A DNA stretch of 64,000 nucleotides, taken from the NCBI GenBank assembly GCA_963678675.1, contig OY783195.1:630001-694000 (forward strand), given 5' to 3'. Made by a program: the position numbers and the translations under genes. This DNA is from Xiphydria camelus (lineage: Eukaryota > Arthropoda > Insecta > Hymenoptera > Xiphydriidae). Shown here piece after piece: positions 1-11,500 of this stretch (within the stretch, counting starts at the first letter, position 1; each line of letters begins with the position of its first letter). The notes below the pieces were generated by a model, which saw nothing but the letters and a program-made list of their open reading frames with translations, had not been told where the DNA came from and ran no database searches.

Positions 1-28
1 TTATTAAAGCTATTAATATTCCTTTTAG

Positions 29-529
29 CGGAAGATGCGATTTCTACACAAAAAAGTTTATCGGCTTCTCATGATCCTGGATGGAACGATCCACCAAAGT
101 GGGCTTATTCTCCATCGTCTGATACAACCAACAATACACCTGTAAAAAGAACATTAAATAAGAGGATCCCATTTCCTTTAGCTTCTGCACCACCTACCTC
201 AAACTTTGATCCATATCAGCCACTGAGTCCTCCTCCGGTTAATATGCCACCACCTCCGCAATCGACATCCTATTTAACGACAACTTCGCAAATTCCTTTA
301 TCAGCTCCTTCTACGATACTTGCAAATAATAATAGTGCAGATGCAGCTGTAAATAAAGAACAAACCTTAAAAAACTCCTTGGCAAATTTGGATTTCGTAA
401 TAAATAATCACGAAGAATTGAGAAACGAATCCGAAGATATAAAGAAGAGATTGGAAATGATGAAGACCCTCTGGAGAGAGGATAAACTCAATAATTGTAT
501 ATATAAAAAAGTATTGGATATATCCGAAG
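29..529 (+). CDS. SRA1: SRA1-family protein, penultimate exon (5' partial gene)
   Basis: The frame is open from the left edge; a pyrimidine-rich acceptor (ccttttag) ends at 28, so the exon probably starts at 29, with full codons from 31 (166 codons plus one base). Near its start it encodes GWNDPPKWAY, the hallmark N-terminal motif of SRA1 (human form GWNDPPQFSY), followed by a proline-rich linker and then a helical segment (KRLEMMKTLWREDKLN) matching the start of the SRA1 C-terminal helical bundle. SRA1 proteins are nuclear/cytoplasmic co-regulators related to the C-terminal domain of the COPII protein Sec31. The GWNDPP motif favours SRA1 over Sec31. Only a few N-terminal residues should be missing, encoded left of the window. 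The donor is gaag|gttagc. Seen: frame, motif and splice sites. Inferred: function, from family. Confidence 0.9.
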
Positions 530-626
530 GTTAGCTATAATCACTTTACCATTTGTAGATAAAACCGATGAAATTATTGGTACAACGAAAATTATAAATA
601 CGTAAGACGATACATTTTTTCCTCAG

Positions 627-820
627 CTTTGAGAAATAGAGACGTTGAAACTGCAGATAGAATTCACATTTCCTTGATGATGGATCATGCCACCCTCTGC
701 AGCTCTTGGATTCCGGGCATAAGGCACTTAATTTTACGATTGAAAGGAAATACAAATATTCAAGAAGTCAACCCCAGTCCGTACCTTTTACCAACGCCCG
801 CCATGAATACGCCGGAATAA
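627..820 (+). CDS. SRA1: SRA1-family protein, last exon with stop codon
   Basis: After a 97-bp intron (530-626) ending in a strong acceptor (ttttttcctcag), the split codon g|ct restores the frame and translation continues ALRNRDVETADRIHISLMMD, then a Trp-containing helix and IRHLI, to a TAA at 818-820. This matches the conserved end of SRA1 (human: AADDIHRSLMVDH followed by W..GVKRLI). About 230 residues are visible, close to the family's usual length of roughly 220-240. The exact phase match and recognisable C-terminus on both sides of the intron make the model firm. I see no canonical AATAAA close downstream, so the 3' end of the transcript is undefined. Confidence 0.92.
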
Positions 821-1214
821 CATTTAGAAGATAAACTAACGAGAAAACGCAGTAAACTCCAAGCAGGCTCTACAAATATAACCGATTATTTTTCATCCAA
901 AAAACAACAAACCTTGTATCAATCAACAGAACGTATATACTTTATGTCTCTTGATTAATAATATACTGATTATTCAATCAAGATTTTAATTGAGTAAAAT
1001 CGCCTCTGGCTGAAATACGCAGCTAAGTCATAGGTATGAGTCTAGGTAGGGAGCTTTCCAAACACGATTTTGCACACATCCTCGACAAGTACCGTGCTAT
1101 TTCCTGCTAAAGATTATTTGCATATCATATCATAAATCCTGCTTGCTTTTATTCAGACGGCAAAGCGCTAGAATTTCTTATCAGGTCTTTTATTTTATCT
1201 GTCTAACACTTTCT

Positions 1215-1300
1215 TGAAGAGCGCGGACCGTAACGCGCAAACGCGTGGCATTCTCGCGTGGGCTATACCTAAGGTAGGTAGGTATACCTACCTAAGGATA
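1215..1300. repeat. Fragment related to the subrepeat of the foldback element
   Basis: The stretch with cgcgcaaacgcg, then gcattct and ggctata resembles the inner arm sequence of the foldback element at 20760-20815 (gcgcgcaaacgcgcagcatt, then ggctata). It is followed by the 20-bp palindrome at 1275-1294. It looks like a diverged solo piece of the same family. Confidence 0.45.
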
Positions 1301-3569
1301 CATTTTAAAATTCCGTGCATTCTGTATTATCGGATGGTACATTTGTGAACTTCAAATTTAGCAGTACCAATTGAGATTGAAATTAAATTACCGCCGACCT
1401 ATTGAAAGATAAACTTTATCTTGCTTATTAACTGATTTACGTTAGTAGTTACGTCGTCTATTTCCCTCGTTATAAATTGAGAAAAACATATACCTATTGA
1501 TCTGGCTACCTTACCTGCGGTAGAAAACGTACCTCTAACGCCAGAGTGCAGCCCCTGTGAGGGAGCTCTCAGAATCTAATCGATTATTTCACAGAATAGG
1601 TATAGCAAGGTGAACTATTACAGTTTAAATAGAAACGAATAGAGACGTAGTGAGAGTATGAACGCTAACGGAAAACTATGAGAGATAAGGACCGCCACAG
1701 CAAAATGTTAGCATGTAAATTTTCAAGCGTTCTATTTGGCAAATAGAACTCGATTCGTAGTTACAGTCTAACAATAAAACGCCAATTTGAAACATATAAC
1801 AGAATATAAATCACTCCCGCCCATTTTCTACCTTCCATGTAATCGCTTTTACTCCGTATCTAAATTAAATGTGACTTGATCTTGCACTTAATTTGGACAC
1901 AGGATCATTTCTATCACTGTTGAATACTCTTATACATCTATCGCGGTGTATATATGATAATTAAATTCCCAGTTGCTCTTGCACATCTTATTAAATTTGC
2001 AATTTTTCCTTTGATTTCAAAAATCACCTTCCATTGATCGGATGGAGAAGTATCTTTCGATAAATTACCATCACCACTGGCCGAACGTCCGCTCAAACTA
2101 TTTTCTAATAGTGTCCGAATCATTGAATTTTGTTCTTTTTTTGCGCATCTTTTATTAGTAGGAGGTCATTTCCGCTTAGACCTCCTTCTTCTTGTTACAT
2201 CTTCCGTATTTATTATATATGATTTCATCTTTATAGCCATCTAACGATAAGCCTAAGTTCTTACTTCCATATACATACATGCATATATGCAGTAGGTATT
2301 GATTTCTTCATTCACTTTCGTTATACACGTATTTTCCGAAACTATATGACTTTCTCCCTACTCGTACTTTCATAGAGTTAAGTATTCCTTCTCTAAAACT
2401 AATTGTATAATTCAAATAATTATTATAAAAATTATATGGCATATATTTGAAGTATGAATAAAATGCATTCTAAATAATATATATATGTACATATATGTGT
2501 ATAGATCCGTCTTTACTTCATATTTTCTTGTTCAAAATACTCCCTCGGAAGTTTTTTAAGATTATCGAAGAAATCGTGAGAGAAATAAAGATTTTAAACG
2601 GTCAAATGTACCATGCAAGTAAAACCTTCGTGCTGTTATTTATTTAAATCGAATAGAGACAATGTATGGATCGAAGAAATTCTGGTGTAGAAAATGAAGA
2701 CTTGATTCTAGGTAAGTATGCGATTAGAGAAGATCTCCATACAGGTATGGAGGGCGTAAAAAGGGAAAGAAGTATTTGACACCACGAAAGATATGGAAAT
2801 TGAATTAAACATGGGTACGTATAAAGAGAGAATCTTATGTAGATATAATGCGCGAGGTAAGTGGAAGAAGGCTCCAACCCCTGGCATAGGTACCTGTCGC
2901 ATCTACTTACACGCCTAATTCAAAGCATGTACACATATACCTAGGTACCGAACGCGCGACACACGATTAAACATTGAACGCGTACCGAATAAACTCATGC
3001 ACTGAGCCGTTTCGACCGTAATTGCAGCTTCGCGAATTCCGCGGAGGTATCGACACCGATAATCGCGACCAATGTCGCGCGCGCGCTCGCAATCAGCGCC
3101 CTCCGTGCGTTCGCGGCTGTAAAATCCGTGAATGTTATAACCTTGCCACAGAGATCCAGCGCGAGTCCGTTGCCGCGCGTACCTCGAGAAACAGCCTCGG
3201 GCCGTCCCAGGCGTCGGGCCAAGACGAGGTAATCTGCTTAAACTTGAATGTGCTCGAGCATCGTTCGCAACCCTCGCTCTGGAGTGGCACGGCACGACAC
3301 GGCACGGCACGGCTGAGCATGGGGTCGGGGATAGCCCCGTAGGTACACGGTGGGCACAATATTGATCTGTGGGGTGGGCTTGAGACGGGACCTGGTGGGG
3401 GGATGCTGGCTGCGTGGTGGTCCAGTTCGCAGCCTCCCACGAAATCGCGGATGGACTGGTAGGAGGTTCCTCCGTTCCATATCGCGGGAGCTGCGAGTTG
3501 CGACCTGCTAGCAGCTCCGAACACCTTGGATCAGTTCCGCTGCAAACCGTTGCGCGAGCACGGCATCTG

Positions 3570-3637
3570 TGTGGTGGTGGTGGTGGTGGTGGTGGCGGTG
3601 GTGGTGGTGATGGTCGTGGTGTTGCTGCTGCTGGTGG
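3570..3637. repeat. GGT/GCT-rich microsatellite
   Basis: An almost pure (GTG)n run followed by GTT/GCT triplets. It yields poly-Gly, poly-Val or poly-Pro in three frames, which explains the low-complexity open frames over it. Confidence 0.9.
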
Positions 3638-4963
3638 TTCCCATTGCGTCCGGGTTCTCGGCAAGACTGCTCGAGGAGCCTTCGCCGGCGCGTCGCGGGA
3701 CCAACGAAGCGACGATCGACGAAGATTCAAATCGATCCCCACCGAGCCGCGTCCGCTTCTCGAGATCGTGAGCGATCGAGCCCGCCGAACGCCGACTTCA
3801 CCCGGACGTGCCTCGCCGTCGAACCATCTATATGCCAGGAGTCGTGCCGATCAGAGCGCGATGTACACTCCTTGCACCCTGAGATACGTCGACGCGTCGA
3901 TACGAATCTGCTTTGCGTACGGCCACAAGCTCGAAAACACCTTCCACCCGAAACCCACGTCGAGGTCGACGATAAACGACGATTTTTCGTTTCGTTGATA
4001 CAACACGCGGGAGCGGCGAGGGAGAACCAGATCGGGACCGCATTTTGAACCTCTCGACAAAAATCCCGAGCCACCGAGGACGTGCTCTCGCGTACCGGCG
4101 GCGAAACGAATCGGTATGACAATACCGAGCCGAAACTAGAGCCGGTAACCAGAATTTCCTGGCGGAGCGCGATCGAGATTTCATATTACATGCGGTAGGT
4201 ATACGGGTCACGTACGCATAGGCATACGCGTAATCCGCCCCGGGACACATAAATCTCCGCGCGTTAATCGGTCTACTCGCGTGATAAATCGAAGAAGTTC
4301 GCCTTCGTCGCGCGAACGACCGCGTCGCGTACCGTGTGATGTTTCTCTTCCGGAGATTTTGCGGTGTATCGCGTTTGCTGATACTCTCCCCGCTGTGTAC
4401 TTACGAATTAAACAGCCACTATCGGGATCGCAGATGTATATTTTAGCGCACAGACATCTAACGCGGACTCTCTATAGCACATTTACCGAATAACATTACA
4501 CTAATGCATGCATGTCGGGTATAGACCGCTTCGAATATGTACATCTACGCATAGGTACGTATTAAATATCACGGCGATAAAACATACGTGGTACGAAATT
4601 CGCGCCTGCGAATCTCGCGACGGAGGCGAAAGAGAAGTTGAGATAACGCGCGAATCCGGGTAGCCCGCGAGGAGCGATTTATTTTCGCCCGGGAAAGAAA
4701 GTCGCGCTCCTACTTTTATACGTTTCTTACGACTGGCGATTTCTCGACGCCACCCGGCACATTTAAAATAATGTAACCGAAATGGCAGCCGGGAATACGT
4801 GCCAAGTCACGTCGCGTGAATGAATCGCGTTGCCGCCGGGGTTCGGAGGATCGTCGAAGTCTCGCGTCGACGCCACACACGTGCACGGGTCCCCAAACGC
4901 GTATCGTGCGTTCGAGCGAGTTCAAAACCAAAACCCTTTTCGCAGGAAGTATTCCTACCGCTA

Positions 4964-4988
4964 GCGCGCGCGCGCGCGCGCGCGCGGG
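4964..4988. repeat. (CG)n dinucleotide run
   Basis: About 24 bp of alternating C and G, 390 bp upstream of the receptor start codon in CpG-rich DNA. A similar, shorter CG run is at 11252-11269. Confidence 0.9.
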
Positions 4989-5380
4989 AGCACGAAACGT
5001 GGAGCCCGGCCCGTATACTCGAGATATAATTAGCGCGGCCGCAGCCTGGATCCGCGCCCGCAGGACACGGAAGCATGCTGAGCGGAAGACGCGCGCGAAA
5101 CGGACGACGCTTTGGTTATGACGGCCAAGTCGGGAGGCACGGGGGCGAGGGCTTTGAATAACTAGCGAATACCGATCGTCTCGTTCGACGCCAAGTGAAC
5201 TCGAATCGCCACGGACGCACGCGAAAGTCGAGATGACGATCGGTAGCGGCGGCCGGCAGTAACGTCATCGCGCGAGAGACTCGCGAGCGGCGACGGTGAC
5301 GCGCGTTCGAGTGTGCGCGAAGGACGGGGAGATCGACGTCGCTGTTCGTCGGGCGGAGGAGATTTCGGGACATCGGCGCG

Positions 5381-5519
5381 ATGCCGATGGGACGGTGCTC
5401 GACGTCCAGCACGGCGGGGTACGCCGGAGGAGCCGGCGTCGCGCCGCTGAGGACGAAGACCTGGCTGGTTGTCACTTGGCTCGGGACGATCCTACTGATA
5501 CTCACCGTCCTACCTCAAG
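5381..5519 (+). CDS. nAChRalpha6: nAChRalpha6 exon 1 (start codon, signal peptide)
   Basis: ATG at 5381 is the first after an in-frame TGA at 5297-5299; a second in-frame ATG follows at 5387. It encodes 46 residues: a polar Ser/Gly-rich stretch, then KT and a hydrophobic core ([17 protein letters not shown]) typical of a signal peptide, ending PQ. The donor is tcaag|gtaagg and leaves one base (phase 1), which exon 2 completes as Glu47. The call rests on the signal peptide, the donor and the matching phase; with a 16.8-kb intron, an alternative first exon is possible. Confidence 0.82.
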
Positions 5520-8500
5520 GTAAGGCCCGCGGAGTGACGCGCGAGTCTGTGCCATGCGGGGTGTTATTCCTTATACCGAACATAGGACGATACGCTGTAA
5601 AGGGATAGACTGTAATACGTTTGGCTGCATACCGGAAAGTGTCGATCGACGGAACTAATAATAAACGGAGAAAAGAGCGTTATACTAGATTATAGATTTG
5701 ACATTTTAGGGAAAGTAAAGCAATTGACGCAATACTTTCCTCAAAATGTCAAGCCTACTATCTGGTATAACAGTGATTGATATACACTCCTCTCTGTGTA
5801 CGGAACCCTCCGTATGATTGATTCCTTCGATCGACACAATGAGAGAAAAGGTCTAGTTGAGGACAAATCTAATTGAAAAATATATTTGAGATAAATTGGA
5901 GTTCATTCACATCGAACAGAAGTCTATTTGAATTAGATAAATGTTTTGCATATCTTTTTAATCGTGTACGAACCTAGTAGAACATTTATCAAATTCAAAT
6001 AGATTTGTTCGATTTGAATAAATTCCAATTCATCTCAAATACATTTTTCTATTAGGTTCGTATTCAACTAGACCTTTTCCCTGAGTGCCCTTTCAAGTTT
6101 GCAGCCAATCGTATAGCCTATCCCTTTACTGCGTGTCGTCCTATATCCGGGGTCTCAGGGATAACACCCTGTATGAAGGAAGGCAGAGGATCGCGTTACG
6201 CGTTAGGGGAAGTATAGCTACGTTTGTTCCGGTCAAACGAATCCGCGGTACTCGGATACAATTGAAGAGTGTAAGTTCTAAAGGGTTCAGGTACCAAAAA
6301 TGTGTAATCGAGATATTTAGGTGAAACGATATTGACACTGCACTACCAATTTTAACCCATCAGTGCTCAGTCATTTTGCGAGAATTTTTGTTTGCACACA
6401 CATTCAAAGAATCGCTTCTGCAATGTTTAGAAATTGGTTTCAGAGATTGCATTCTTGTTTAACCCTCCCCCGGTGACGTGAACATTTGCTTATGGTGGAA
6501 AGCATTGCTTACGGTCTCTGAGACCTTGCGTCACCGGGGGAGGGTTAATAAAATTAAGCTTCCCCGGAGACATTTTTGAGACAACGCGAAATCGTTTAAT
6601 CCAACGTTTCGAAGACGAAATTACTCGGTAACTAGAGTTTCCAGCGAGCACGAATGGGTTAAACTGCAGAATACAGGGGGCACACACTTAGATTCTTTAG
6701 AATTTATATACTCTTCAATTATAAAACCACGATCGCCTCGTGTACATACGAGTATATATGTGTTTACGATGCGAAGGAACGACACGGTTGTACGTTCGAC
6801 ACGTTATAAATACCGATTACACTCGACGAGACTTTTCCAATTGCGCGATACGAATGAGAACTCGCTCTCTATATCTTCGCGTTCGAAGGCTAATCGCAGG
6901 GTCATTCGTTACTTTGCGCCGGACACGCAAAGCCGCCCCGGCCGGAACTGCACTCGAAGATGCACCGCGTCTGCTTTATCGATATGGCGCCGGCGGGCAG
7001 TTTGTCAATTACCACGGACCGAGAGGGAACGGAGGATTTTTCTCTTCGGGAATAATTCGTTTCCCTCCGCTCGGATGAAACGACGGAGGAACTCGACGAG
7101 GCACATCTGCCTTCCCCGCCGCTTCACCAGGAGCCTCGGGGTATCTCGAGCGAACGTGGATCGCGTGTATCGCGGGCCCGGTGATTTCCGCCTATTACGA
7201 TTCCCTTTTCGGCGGTCCAGAGTCGATTGCAACGCGCGAAGGCGGGATGTTTTCTTTTCGCTTCGCACCCCCACCCTCCGAGTCGCGCTTCGGAGCTATG
7301 GTAACGCGCACGCGCTCGCGTTCGCGTGAACTGGATGTCCCTTCGTTATCGTCGGAATATCGCATCTTATCGATTAACGAATCGAGGAAAATGTTGAAAA
7401 TGCACAACGAGGGTTTCTCCCCATTTCATTGCAGAAGACCGCGGATACCCCCGGAGACGATGTATTCGCAACTTTGCTCCGTGCAAATCGCCGTATAAAT
7501 ATCGCGGCACGGGAAATGATGTTATTATAAATTATCGAGAGTCGACTCGCCATCGGTATACGGGTATTCGTCGTTCGAAAGTAATTTCGCTGAATCGCAT
7601 CACGGTCGACTGCATTACGTTGCATCGACTGCGCCAATTGGATCATGTTTGCATAGCTGCAGGTAATAGGAAAGGAAATTTCACGCGAGGACGTACACGC
7701 GTGAGCAACGATCGACCGCGTTTCGACGATCGGCCGGAATGATTTATATTCGCTGTTACAGCTAATAATGAAATACGCGGCATGCGAGCCGCATCTGTCG
7801 TTATTCCGATTTGTTTGTAGAATTGAAACGAAATGACGAAACGCACGCGCGGCGTGTATTTTACAATCGGAAGGGAAGGAAATGCGTTCGATTGTTGCCG
7901 AAATTTCCGCCGCATGCGGGATACGCGTGCTATATCGTCCGTGAGTCTCGGGTGGCCTCACGGTCTTCTCTCGATGGAGCTGTACAAGATATTACAAGAC
8001 GACGCGCGGGCAAATTCTCGGCGCGAGGGGAGGAGGGTTTATACGACGAAGAGGCAATGTTCGCGGCCTAATTATTCCGAAGTTTCGGGTTGGTATAAAG
8101 CGAGGGGCGAGAAAACGCCCCGTTAGCTCGTCCTTCCGGACGCGCTGGAAGCTCGTCGATCAAATCCACGTCATTACGTATCAGCGCGCGACTATAGCCT
8201 GGCAATTTTCTTAAGAAAGTTACCCCAACTAAATTTTAATTACTTTACTTGCATATTTGTCGAGATAACTATATATTTAGTTGGACGCCCGAGAAAAGCT
8301 GTAGTTTGGAAATTTTGTTTCTCAGTACACCACCACATCTCGCGCGAGAGTTTGGTATTTTTAACTTGCCGTATGCACATTTTATCCCCCTAAAGACAAG
8401 AGACCGGTATACATCCTCGAATCTATTTATTTCAATCGCTGCCGTTCGCAATTACGAGTTTTCCCGCGGCTCTTCGAGCTCTTACGACAGAGATTCACAT

Positions 8501-11500
8501 CTCGACCGCGTATACGTGTCCTTCGCTCGACGAGGAGGTCAGTGAAGGGTTTGACGACTCTTTGGCATCATTCACCGCACGACGCACGTCGTGGTCGCTC
8601 GCTCAAGTACATCACGCCGGCTTATTTACGAACCGCATCCTTCCGTGTAATCTCGCGAGCGCTCCACATATACGCGCGTATTCTACACGTTGAACAAATA
8701 CTCCAGCGCGCGTTTGACAGTCGGACATGATACACGTATGTACAGAGAACGCGATGTTCGCGCATCGATCGCTCAAAGTTACCACGGATGTCTCTTAGCG
8801 CACTCCTACCCCGATACTCGCGATTTTCCACGCTCCGCGCGTTCAAGTAGCCCCGATGCGAACGTAAAGCGCGGCGCACGTGTTGCAGAATCGTCGATTT
8901 TCCCTTTGATTTCGATTCCCGTCGGCGGACGCTTTGAGAAGGCGAGATTAATGGAGAGAGCCGTCCCCCGTCTGGCATAGTATGTCTCTTTTTCCCTCAA
9001 TACGAGGGCAGCATCCTTCCCGGATGGAATTGACGCTGATACGTCGTAATTGCTATCGTTCGAGCGAGCGTCGCGAACGCCACCGTCGCGAATAGACCCC
9101 GCATCCACGGGGCAACGTAGTCGTCTCGACCGGACGCACGGTGTGCTCTTACCACGTCGGAATCTTTTATAATTAGGCCCAGCGGCCAAGCGTTGCTCCT
9201 CTAATTACCCGTCCAACAATTCTTTCGGGCAAATGAGTAAGTGGGCTCGTGTGCCTCGCGTCTAGTCACCCCCGCGTCGTCTCGCCCTTATTCGGTTATG
9301 CGCGGGCATCCTGCAACCGCCACCCCGCCACCCAACTCGAAGAAACAACCGCGGTACATATTTCTCGGCGCGTATCTCGATCGCGAAGAAGATACCTCGT
9401 GCAGAAAAATGTTAAGGAGATTGGAAGGGCCCTACTACATTTTCCCTGAATTTGTTAGGACCCTGTTGGAATACCCGACAGACGCATAATCGGGGCCGTG
9501 ATGAGTTTAAATCTCCTATCCTACTAGAGGTTCCATAACACGGCCCTAGAAAGTTCCTAAATGAATGCCCTAACGTTTTGCTCGATTCTCCTCGATTAAA
9601 TTCGATGAATTCGACTTGTATAAAATGCTTTTATGTTCTTCGTGTATTTTATTGAAACAGAGTTTCGTACTGTTAAATTACTACATTTTTCAACCATATT
9701 TAAACAATTTATATACATTTTCGAACACTGCAATTTTCGAATCGGGCTGTAAACATTTAAAAATAATTTTTGAATAATTGTTTATCTTTGAAGGAAATAC
9801 ATACCCGCTGAACGTTAAATATATTTCTGATTGTCCACTCTATAAATTATAAAATTACTCGACGTAGCGTATGTTGTTAACACATACTAGGCAATACATG
9901 CAAGGGCATTTTTAGGGCGTTATAGATATTTCTTACGGAGGCAATGGGAACATGTTTCCTTAATTATAATATCTTTATCTACAACAAAGTCTTATATCGA
10001 TGTAGGCCAAATGTTCATAGATAACGAGATGATAGTGTTTGAAGTTTCTTTCCTGACGAGTAAGTTTTGTCTCATGTGGTACTGTTAAGGCCCTGTGTTA
10101 GGGACATCTTGCCTTTTTCATTTGAGAGAGAGATACCTATTCTATCTTTACCCTGTTAAAGCCATTCCAATGTTACGGCTACTCTTGAGATTGTTCTGCA
10201 CGGGTACGTTCGTATAGTAGAAATTACGAGCTTTCAGAGGTCGCGCGCGCCTCTCCAAGTGTGATTTCCGAGAAAAAAGTACCTACCGCACACATAGTGC
10301 CGGCTATAGATTCGCGGATGAGGAGATAGCAGCGCGGGGGCGTGGAAAAAAAAAGTGAACCGCTCGCATTGCCACCGCCAGCCAGTTCGGTCGTACGATA
10401 CGTCGCGAGTACCCGCGACGAAACCCGCGCGCGACACGGTACTCGAGTGTTTATCTACGAGCCGTAAGCTCTCGTGCGGTTCGAGTACAGCCAAGGCTGC
10501 ACACGGAGATATCTCCGGCCTCTTAACGTCGCCCAGCCGGCATACCGGGTGACCCGATAAAACGCGAAAGGGAGGGAGAAGCTACCCTCGCCCTTCTCCA
10601 CCGCCCGCCGCGATCATCCCCTCGCAGACGTCGAATCTGTCTCGAAAGGTGGATCGAACGCTTTGCCGTCGCGCGCACCCTCCTCCGCGACCCTTCGTTT
10701 CGTGTAGTCCCTTTAAAGGGTCGCGAGTAGGGACTAACCAAATCTGTCATGAGTCGGTCCCAATACCCGTTATCGCGACTCGCCTTACGCGCGTTTGCCT
10801 GCGAATAACGTCATTGTAACCCCGCACCGAAGGACGATAAACGAAATTACGTCAACGTGGGCGCTATCACGCGACGCCTGTAGAGCAATCCATCTGATAA
10901 TCGTCGTGTCGATTGGCAAAGGAGGTTGCGCGACTCCCGCCCCCCCCGAAGCAATTCCTAATATCGATACGCCCGATTCGTATCGCGACATCGTCGTTTA
11001 GCGCGCCGCGCGACGATTGTACCAAGATCGCGCGAGAGAGCGAGGTTATCGTGTCGCGGCGCGATAAAAAGAGGCGGCGAGCGGACGCAACCCGCGCGCG
11101 AGAGAGAACTCCCATTCTCGTGGCGTCTCACCGCCACCGTGTATACGCGGCGATATAGGGTAGGCTTGTTGCTGGCGCGGCTGTGGAATGTGGAGCAGTG
11201 TTTGTCAGAATGGCACCCTCCTGAACCACTTCAACCCCCGCCCTCCGTCGCTCGCGCGCGCGCGCGCGCTCCCCGCTTTCCGCGCATACCCTCTTTCATC
11301 CCCGCGGCCGCGACTCGCTCGAGTCCCGCGTGCTGCCCCACATCCACCCTACCCTAACTCAAACCTGCCACTACTCCGCCCGTCCGCTCGTTCGCCTGCT
11401 TTGCCTGGCCGCCCTCCCCGTTCACCCGGGGTATCTCTACACCTCAGCACACGTCACAGATTATACCTATACCGGCGTCCGCGTAACCCGCGACGCTTCA

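Larger units (their letters stand above)
821..5380. other. Intergenic region between SRA1 and nAChRalpha6, including the presumed receptor promoter and 5' UTR
   Basis: The left two kilobases (to about 2900) are AT-rich and hold no convincing coding sequence. They include a perfect 20-bp palindrome at 1275-1294 and a short hairpin at 2160-2188. From about 2950 to 5380 the DNA becomes CpG-rich, as expected for a regulatory region upstream of the receptor start. No TATA box or transcription start could be fixed. Long open frames on both strands here are arginine/proline/serine-rich, overlap one another and show no domain, so I treat them as chance. Confidence 0.7.
5553..6176. repeat. Composite inverted-repeat element just inside intron 1
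   Basis: The left arm (about 5553-5630, with ggggtgttattcc, taggacgata and gtaaagggata) is repeated in reverse complement at about 6098-6176 at roughly 80% identity. This defines a ~620-bp miniature DNA element with ~78-bp inverted ends starting 33 bp after the exon 1 donor. Inside it sit a second palindromic element (5835-6087) and a hairpin (5699-5757). Confidence 0.8.

Noticed and set aside
29..820. Sec31 C-terminus instead of SRA1
   Set aside because: The GWNDPP motif and the short total length fit SRA1; no WD repeats precede the motif within the open frame.
2915..3742. 275-residue open frame on the minus strand
   Set aside because: Pro/Arg/Ser-rich, crosses the (GGT)n microsatellite, overlaps long frames in other phases and shows no domain. 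CpG-rich DNA has few stops.
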